Below are positions 59,556 through 64,000 of a DNA stretch of 64,000 nucleotides, in pieces. The DNA comes from Desulfitibacter alkalitolerans DSM 16504. GTDB taxonomy: Bacteria > Bacillota > DSM-16504 > Desulfitibacterales > Desulfitibacteraceae. The stretch is taken from the NCBI RefSeq assembly GCF_000620305.1, contig NZ_JHVU01000021.1, forward strand, positions 124,001-188,000, written 5' to 3'. Every line of letters starts with the position of its first letter. Position 1 is the stretch's first letter. A program made the position numbers and the translations under genes. The notes under the pieces were generated by a model. The model made no database searches, was not told the origin of the DNA, and worked only from the letters and a program-made list of their open reading frames with translations.

Positions 59556-60521
59556 TTAAGGTCTTATGAACATTTGAGTAAACATTTTCCCATATGGACC
59601 ACCATCAACAATTCCTATACCTATATGGGTAAAATCCTTATTTAAGATGTTAGCCCTATGACCTGGTGAATTCATCAGATTTGTATGGGCCCTTTCTACT
59701 GTAGAGGCACCCGCTAGATTTTCTCCAGCCCTCGTATAGGATATTCCTGCTGATCTCATCATGTCAAAGGGTGAACCATACACAGGTGACTGATGTGAAA
59801 AGTACCTGTTATTTATCATATCCTGAGACTTAAGTCTTGCTAATTTTACCAGCTCAGTATGAACCTTTAATGCCGGTAGGCCTGCCCTGGCCCTTTCCTG
59901 GTTAACTAAATTCAACATCTTCTGCTCATCAGCCGTTAGTATTGAGCTCTGGTCCGGTTTGCTTGGAGCAGGTTGAGCAGGAGCAGGCTGGCTTGGTTGT
60001 GGTGCAGGCTTGCTTGGAGCAGGCTGGCTTGGTTGTGGTGCAGGCTTACTTGGAACTGGCTGGATTACAGGGTTGTTTGGTGCCGGACTTTGGGGCTTTA
60101 TCAATGCCCTTTTGAAATTCTTTTGCCAGCTTTCTAATAAACCCCATTGTGTTGAATTGTTCGCCTGGAGATCTGCACCTGTTACTGTTGCCAGAACTTG
60201 TCCACCCACAGTTAATGTTGGCATTCCATTAACTAGTTGAACTTTTATGTCGTCAGCATTTAAGCTTCCTTGTTTACTAAGCATGTTAATCCTGCTTAGT
60301 ATGATTCTGCATCTTTCATATGCTGTTAATCCTTGCGGCAAGCTCCTGAAACGCATAATTACTTCATCATTTATTGACAGTTCATATACATCCATATTAG
60401 CGGAAGGTTTTGCCTGAAGACTTAGTGTTTGGGCATATGCAGGGATTGATAACCCTATCAAGAAACCAATTACCAATATGATGCTTAACAGTCTTTTTAA
60501 CTTTGGAAAGTGCTTTGTCAT
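59556..60521 (-). CDS. CAP/SCP-domain secreted protein (YkwD-like)
   Basis: 321 residues with signal peptide (LLSIILVIGFLIGLSIPAYA). Residues about 45-130 form a domain of unknown type. A Pro/Ser/Gln-rich linker (APQPSQPAPSKPAPQPSQPA) leads to a C-terminal CAP domain (MLNLVNQERARAGLPALKVH, ARLKSQDMINNRYFSHQSPV, AHTNLMNSPGHRANILNKDF), common in spore-coat-associated proteins. ATG follows AAGGGGGAA. Confidence 0.9.
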   Translation of the reverse strand: MTKHFPKLKRLLSIILVIGFLIGLSIPAYAQTLSLQAKPSANMDVYELSINDEVIMRFRSLPQGLTAYERCRIILSRINMLSKQGSLNADDIKVQLVNGMPTLTVGGQVLATVTGADLQANNSTQWGLLESWQKNFKRALIKPQSPAPNNPVIQPVPSKPAPQPSQPAPSKPAPQPSQPAPAQPAPSKPDQSSILTADEQKMLNLVNQERARAGLPALKVHTELVKLARLKSQDMINNRYFSHQSPVYGSPFDMMRSAGISYTRAGENLAGASTVERAHTNLMNSPGHRANILNKDFTHIGIGIVDGGPYGKMFTQMFIRP

Positions 60522-60658
60522 AAAATTCCCCCTTGATGATAATATTTTCTTGCCTGTTCTTATAACCTTATTACGAGAAAAAAAATATAATTCAGGAGTA
60601 CCTGGAGAAAAAATCTACTGTAAAATATTTGCAAGTGGGGGATGCTTTTCCTGTAGAG

Positions 60659-61519
60659 TTAAAAAGGGATTTCAAATCTGGAGAAAAACCAATCATCATC
60701 ATACTTTCTCTTTTTAAAGTATCTAGTTCTTTGTACAGCTATGTTGCTTGTATTTAATTTTATTACAGCTTCATTATAGCCATAACTATCCTGCAGCATG
60801 GCTTTCACCTTGTTTATTCGCTGTTCATTAAAATGACTGTAGACCATACGGAGAAAATTGTAATGTACGTGCTCAAAGGTTACTTTATATGGATGTTGGG
60901 TCCTGAATTTATGAAAAACCAGGACTTCTGGATAAATGCAGCATGAATATCCAAAAAGCCAGAGCTTTAAAGAGATCTCCTCATCTTCATGCCCCCATAC
61001 TATAAATCCTTTATCAAAGCCCTCAATATCCTCAAAAACTGTTCTTTTAATACAAAGGCAGCCTCCCGGCAAAAAGGGAACTTTTTTGCCAGTCCTGGGC
61101 TTTTCTGTATACCATTTTGCTTTTAGAGACTTATCCCATGTGAGTCCATATCCTGCAGCAATGGGATTTTCCATAACCCCAATTCCAGGAGATACAGCGT
61201 CATATTGACCCAGGAAGGATACTAGTTTATCCATCCAATGGTTATTAAACGTCAAATGTGCATCACAGAAGATTAATACATTACCCTTTGCTTTTTCGGC
61301 TCCATAGTCTCTAGCTCTGGCCGCACCCATGCCTTCAGTTCTATAAAGCTTTATTGTTTGATATTTTTTTTCAATGCCATTACAGCAGTTATCATTAGAT
61401 CCATCATCTATAACAATTACTTCATAATCCACTTTATTAATTGATTTAAATAAGGAATCAAGGGTCATTATTATGTTTTTGCCTTCATTTTTACAGGGTA
61501 TAATTATTGACACTACCAC
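60659..61519 (-). CDS. family 2 glycosyltransferase (polypeptide GalNAc-transferase-like)
   Basis: 286 residues. GT-A fold with MVVSIIIPCKNEGKNIIMTL, VIDDGSND, the metal-binding DAH in FCDAHLTF and the acceptor-loop WGHEDEEISLKLWLFGY, which is like the C-terminal half of GalNAc-T enzymes. It may glycosylate a spore-surface protein or polymer. Monocistronic on the minus strand. Confidence 0.88.
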   Translation of the reverse strand: MVVSIIIPCKNEGKNIIMTLDSLFKSINKVDYEVIVIDDGSNDNCCNGIEKKYQTIKLYRTEGMGAARARDYGAEKAKGNVLIFCDAHLTFNNHWMDKLVSFLGQYDAVSPGIGVMENPIAAGYGLTWDKSLKAKWYTEKPRTGKKVPFLPGGCLCIKRTVFEDIEGFDKGFIVWGHEDEEISLKLWLFGYSCCIYPEVLVFHKFRTQHPYKVTFEHVHYNFLRMVYSHFNEQRINKVKAMLQDSYGYNEAVIKLNTSNIAVQRTRYFKKRKYDDDWFFSRFEIPF

Positions 61520-61660
61520 CCAACAACTCTCCTCTCCATAAGTATAAAGTGATTAAGATGCACTTATATAACTTATATATCTGCTAAACTGCTTTCATAG
61601 ACCAAAAAGATACTCTGCGGCATGGGCAATCCCATTAAAGCGGGTTGAAGCAGGTTAGTA

Positions 61661-61690
61661 TTTAAAAGGGTGACTGGTCACCCTTTTAAA
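61661..61690 (-). terminator. palindromic terminator overlapping the protease stop codon
   Basis: TTTAAAAGGGTGAC and GTCACCCTTTTAAA flank TG; the stop codon of the protease at 61686 lies within the stem. Confidence 0.65.
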
Positions 61691-62687
61691 ACTCTACTTC
61701 TAGTTCTTTCATGACATTTGATATCTTATTAAAAAGAGTAGCAGTATCTGAGCCTGCAAATAAAAGGCCAATAGCCCTGTTGTTGCTGTCTAGTATTAAT
61801 GAACCGCTATCTCCCGGGGCTGATTTTATGTCACTTAAAACCTGCTCGGTAAACACTGCATAACTGTCTTCTCCTAAAGATACCTTCATTGCAACATCCA
61901 CGGCCTTAACACTGCCTTCCGTATAACCGGTAGTCCTGCCATTTTTTTTAATCTTATCTCCCAGTTTAGGTTCAGCAACACCTCTAACTATTCCAATTTC
62001 TAAAATTTCATCACTAATATCGACACGTGCCGGCTTAGCAACAGCTGCATCAACAATATTATTTTGATTGCTGGTTTTCATGAGCTTCATGGAATAGGAT
62101 GGTTTTACCATTTTAAATACACTATTAACTGTTGAGACTGCTGCAGCTGCAACTGGACAATCACTTTCTGACATGATCTTTGATATTGGAGCATATCTAT
62201 ACAAATAGGCCACAACATCTTTATCCCTTTTACCCCCATCATAGGCTCCAGGCTGTAGTATCACATCCCCTTCCCTGGCTCTTCCATCTCTTCCATTAGT
62301 CACATTGGCAAGGACATGATTATTGGAAAGAAGCAGTCTTTCTCCAGTTCTTTTGTCTCGAACTATAGCCCCTAAGGTGCCTGCTGAAATTGCATAATGG
62401 CCTATGCTGCACCCTGGTCTAACTGGTCTATATCTTTGGGTATTAACTAGAAGCTTCATTTCCCCTATTTCAATAACATCAGTTTTTGTCTCTTCAATTT
62501 TGTCAGGTATAACCTGGTGAGACCTTAAATCCCCTTTTCTTACTTTTTTCTTTACAAACACAACCACCGATTCCTCAGCTGTTGGTTCTCCACTCTTTTC
62601 TTTATATCCAATGCCCACTCCAACAACATTATCCATATCTAAAAGCTTTTTTCTATTCTTTTGTAGAGTCTTAAATATATTCTTCAT
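61686..62687 (-). CDS. trypsin-like serine protease without signal peptide
   Basis: About 333 residues from ATG 62687 (MKNIFKTLQKNRKKLLDMDN) after GGGGGTG; a longer frame adds seven residues without a site. The first 70 residues (VVGVGIGYKEKSGEPTAEES) are typical of Nal1-like/bacterial 'trypsin-like peptidase' proteins. The catalytic His is in SNNHVLANV and Ser in APGDSGSLILDSNNRAIGLL; Asp is less certain. Absence of an export signal suggests action inside the cell or spore. Confidence 0.85.
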   Translation of the reverse strand: MKNIFKTLQKNRKKLLDMDNVVGVGIGYKEKSGEPTAEESVVVFVKKKVRKGDLRSHQVIPDKIEETKTDVIEIGEMKLLVNTQRYRPVRPGCSIGHYAISAGTLGAIVRDKRTGERLLLSNNHVLANVTNGRDGRAREGDVILQPGAYDGGKRDKDVVAYLYRYAPISKIMSESDCPVAAAAVSTVNSVFKMVKPSYSMKLMKTSNQNNIVDAAVAKPARVDISDEILEIGIVRGVAEPKLGDKIKKNGRTTGYTEGSVKAVDVAMKVSLGEDSYAVFTEQVLSDIKSAPGDSGSLILDSNNRAIGLLFAGSDTATLFNKISNVMKELEVEF

Positions 62688-62817
62688 TTGTCGACACCCC
62701 CAATACATAATATGAATTAGGAGTATAACTGCTACATTATCTAGTTAAAGTGCCCAAAATAAAAACCTTCCCGAAACTCTTGTAGAAAGCAGGAAGGCTT
62801 TAATCAATTCAATAATC

Positions 62818-63204
62818 TCACTTGTTTAATATTAGCAGAAAAATTATCAGAAGCAGACTAAAGTCTTTTATTGGACTCTGTAGAAGTATAAATAAAATAA
62901 TGAGTAATAATACGTCTTCATCAATAAAAGCTAGTGGACCCGGAAGTTTTGCAGGTAGTGAAGAAAAAGTCTCATTTTGCCAGATTTCCAAGCCTTTAGA
63001 ATATTCCTCAGAATGGTCAATGTATTTATCCTCACTATGTTCAATAACTTTTTCTTCATCAAGATTAGTCTCCACGTTTTGCTCAACTATTTCCTGCTCC
63101 AGTTCACCTTCTTTGACTTTTTTATCTTTAGAGGTTTTTGGAGCAGCATTTTTTCTGCTATTGGTCTCATATTCAGTATTATTAAATCTAAAGTTTCTTC
63201 GCAA
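62818..63204 (-). CDS. hypothetical small membrane protein with acidic N-terminus
   Basis: 128 residues. A charged, disordered N-terminal 85 residues (ELEQEIVEQNVETNLDEEKV) is followed by two short hydrophobic helices (DEDVLLLIILFILLQSP, FSLLLIIFLLILNK). The DEDxLLLIxxFxLL pattern is also present in the 63628-63810 product, and resembles small hydrophobic sporulation proteins of clostridia. Function unknown. Confidence 0.65.
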   Translation of the reverse strand: MRRNFRFNNTEYETNSRKNAAPKTSKDKKVKEGELEQEIVEQNVETNLDEEKVIEHSEDKYIDHSEEYSKGLEIWQNETFSSLPAKLPGPLAFIDEDVLLLIILFILLQSPIKDFSLLLIIFLLILNK

Positions 63205-63221
63205 AAAAAGTCCCCCTTTCT

Positions 63222-63551
63222 TTATGTCATCCTTTTTAACTCCCTAATAAAGAATGACATATTTAATGTTTTCATGGAATCATCTAATATGCGCTGTCTA
63301 TTTTCTGATAAGTATGGTTTAATTGCCAATAATAGATTAATAGCCGGGTCTACATGTTTCATACTAGAGCTCACACTCTCAATTTCTTGTGACTTTTGAC
63401 TTAGAAGCCCACCTATCATATTTTTAATACTTTCTCCCTTTTCAGGGTTACCCATCATAAATGCTAATCGATTAATGTTTTCCATAAGATCATTACTATC
63501 TAACATTGAAAGTAATTGATTTATATCTAATTTGTTGTTGTTTCCCACCAT
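63222..63551 (-). CDS. hypothetical helical protein of spore neighbourhood
   Basis: 109 residues. All helical by composition; the segment ILLAIKPYLSENRQRILDDS (here NLLLAIKPYLSENRQRILDD) resembles a C-terminal motif of short uncharacterised Firmicute proteins often beside sporulation genes. It ends 17 bases before the next gene, forming an operon with it. Confidence 0.6.
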   Translation of the reverse strand: MVGNNNKLDINQLLSMLDSNDLMENINRLAFMMGNPEKGESIKNMIGGLLSQKSQEIESVSSSMKHVDPAINLLLAIKPYLSENRQRILDDSMKTLNMSFFIRELKRMT

Positions 63552-63627
63552 TTTCCCTCCTATATATTTAATAAAGGTGCTGCACAGCTGCCTAAATTAG
63601 CAGCCATGCAGCAGCTTGGTAATGTAT

Positions 63628-63810
63628 TTACTCTTCAGAACTAGCTTCAAACCCTCCAAAAAGGTTTGGCATCATAAATAACAGTAACAAGATAATAATC
63701 AACAGCTCATCTTCGATTATCCCTATAGGACCCTGCCCCATGAACAAAAATAGGATAATAATGATGATTAACCAGCTATTGTCCTTGCACTTTGGCGGAC
63801 GATGACTCAT
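63628..63810 (-). CDS. 60-residue hydrophobic protein
   Basis: MSHRPPKCKDNSWLIIIIIL then two hydrophobic helices separated by GQGPIGIIEDELL and an acidic tail. ATG after AAAGGAGG. The EDELLIIILLLLF motif parallels that of the 62818-63204 product. Probably a small spore-membrane protein; first gene of the 63810-62818 run. Confidence 0.65.
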   Translation of the reverse strand: MSHRPPKCKDNSWLIIIIILFLFMGQGPIGIIEDELLIIILLLLFMMPNLFGGFEASSEE

Positions 63811-63972
63811 TTAGAATACCTCCTTTAATTTTGTTAACTTCACTTTTATAGTATGATTGCTGATAAAAAAGTGTTACCCATATTTGCAAGCTGCTATTAT
63901 AAAACTTTACATCATTTAGTAACAACCTTTATTTAATTCCATAAAATGTTATTAAAAAGGGAGTGATTTTTT

Positions 63973-64000
63973 ATGGAACATGAAAAAAGAGAGTTGTCGG
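63973..64000 (+). CDS. start of a gene running off the window
   Basis: ATG at 63973 with AAAAAGGGAGTGA upstream opens MEHEKRELS. Only nine codons are visible; nothing can be said about function. Confidence 0.45.

Noticed and set aside
1-64000. CRISPR arrays, tRNA/rRNA genes, intact insertion sequences or prophage genes
   Set aside because: None found on reading; no regularly spaced repeats, transposase-like frames or cloverleaf sequences could be supported.

Overview
The window looks like a chromosomal segment of an anaerobic, endospore-forming, AT-rich Firmicute, probably a clostridial or Peptococcaceae-type bacterium. The evidence is a gerA-type germination operon, SPOCS/LysM and Spo0E-like sporulation genes, a tungsten-type aldehyde ferredoxin oxidoreductase, many ferredoxins, reverse rubrerythrin with a Fur/PerR regulator, FixABCX, four MttB-superfamily methyltransferases and remains of an organohalide-respiration locus. 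The species cannot be fixed from the sequence alone.

1-24.7 kb is a quaternary-amine (betaine) utilisation island. On the minus strand it carries a sugar-phosphate-isomerase-like protein, a BCCT betaine transporter, two MttB-family methyltransferases and a ketimine-reductase-like (ornithine cyclodeaminase family) enzyme. Next comes a minus-strand operon: XRE-cupin regulator, Xaa-Pro peptidase, MttB, and a five-gene peptide-type ABC transporter. On the plus strand is an eight-gene operon. Its first five genes form a split, multi-subunit FAD/Fe-S amino-acid dehydrogenase of the proline/sarcosine/HcnABC type. They are followed by a four-cluster ferredoxin, a tungsten aldehyde ferredoxin oxidoreductase and a MoaD/ThiS-like protein. 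A fourth mttB follows. Sequences matching sigma-54 (-24/-12) promoters with correct spacing precede the BCCT gene, mttB-2, the reductase and the plus-strand operon, with a weaker one before mttB-1. A perfect inverted repeat and an identical half-site lie where an enhancer-binding protein would bind, and a decayed C-terminus of such a regulator sits beside the transporter. My inference is anaerobic demethylation of a betaine (proline betaine is a good candidate), oxidation of the remaining N-methyl or imino acid, and oxidation of the resulting aldehyde.

24.9-30.4 kb holds accessory genes: an XRE regulator with a PstS-like membrane-anchored protein, an L,D-transpeptidase with LysM, and a zinc/cadmium-type P-ATPase with a CadC/SmtB repressor and its operator.

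30.6-38.7 kb contains two linked glycosyltransferases and then a degenerate organohalide-respiration or flavin-based electron-transfer locus. This has a Gx/EetB-like protein, a 37-residue membrane peptide, an RdhC-like FMN/Fe-S membrane protein broken by a frameshift, ApbE, TatA, a NusG-II/EetA-like protein and an RdhB-like anchor. In place of rdhA is a chimeric open frame joining pieces of Ada, an AraC helix-turn-helix, an EamA transporter and the C-terminal half of a reductive dehalogenase. A Crp/Fnr regulator lies upstream.

39-50.4 kb has small alpha-helical and ferritin-like proteins, the gerA operon and the wreck of a second one, oxidative-stress genes (reverse rubrerythrin, Fur/PerR), a flavodoxin-like reductase and an SLC13/TrkA-C transporter. 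50.4-57.4 kb has a GltB-domain FMN protein behind a hairpin leader, Lgt, a Spo0E-like peptide and FixXCBA. 57.5-64 kb is a spore-surface neighbourhood: SPOCS/LysM protein with a structured leader, CAP protein, glycosyltransferase, serine protease and small hydrophobic proteins. I see no rRNA, tRNA, CRISPR array or intact insertion sequence. One 61-bp identical dispersed repeat is shared between about 2.9 kb and 47.5 kb.
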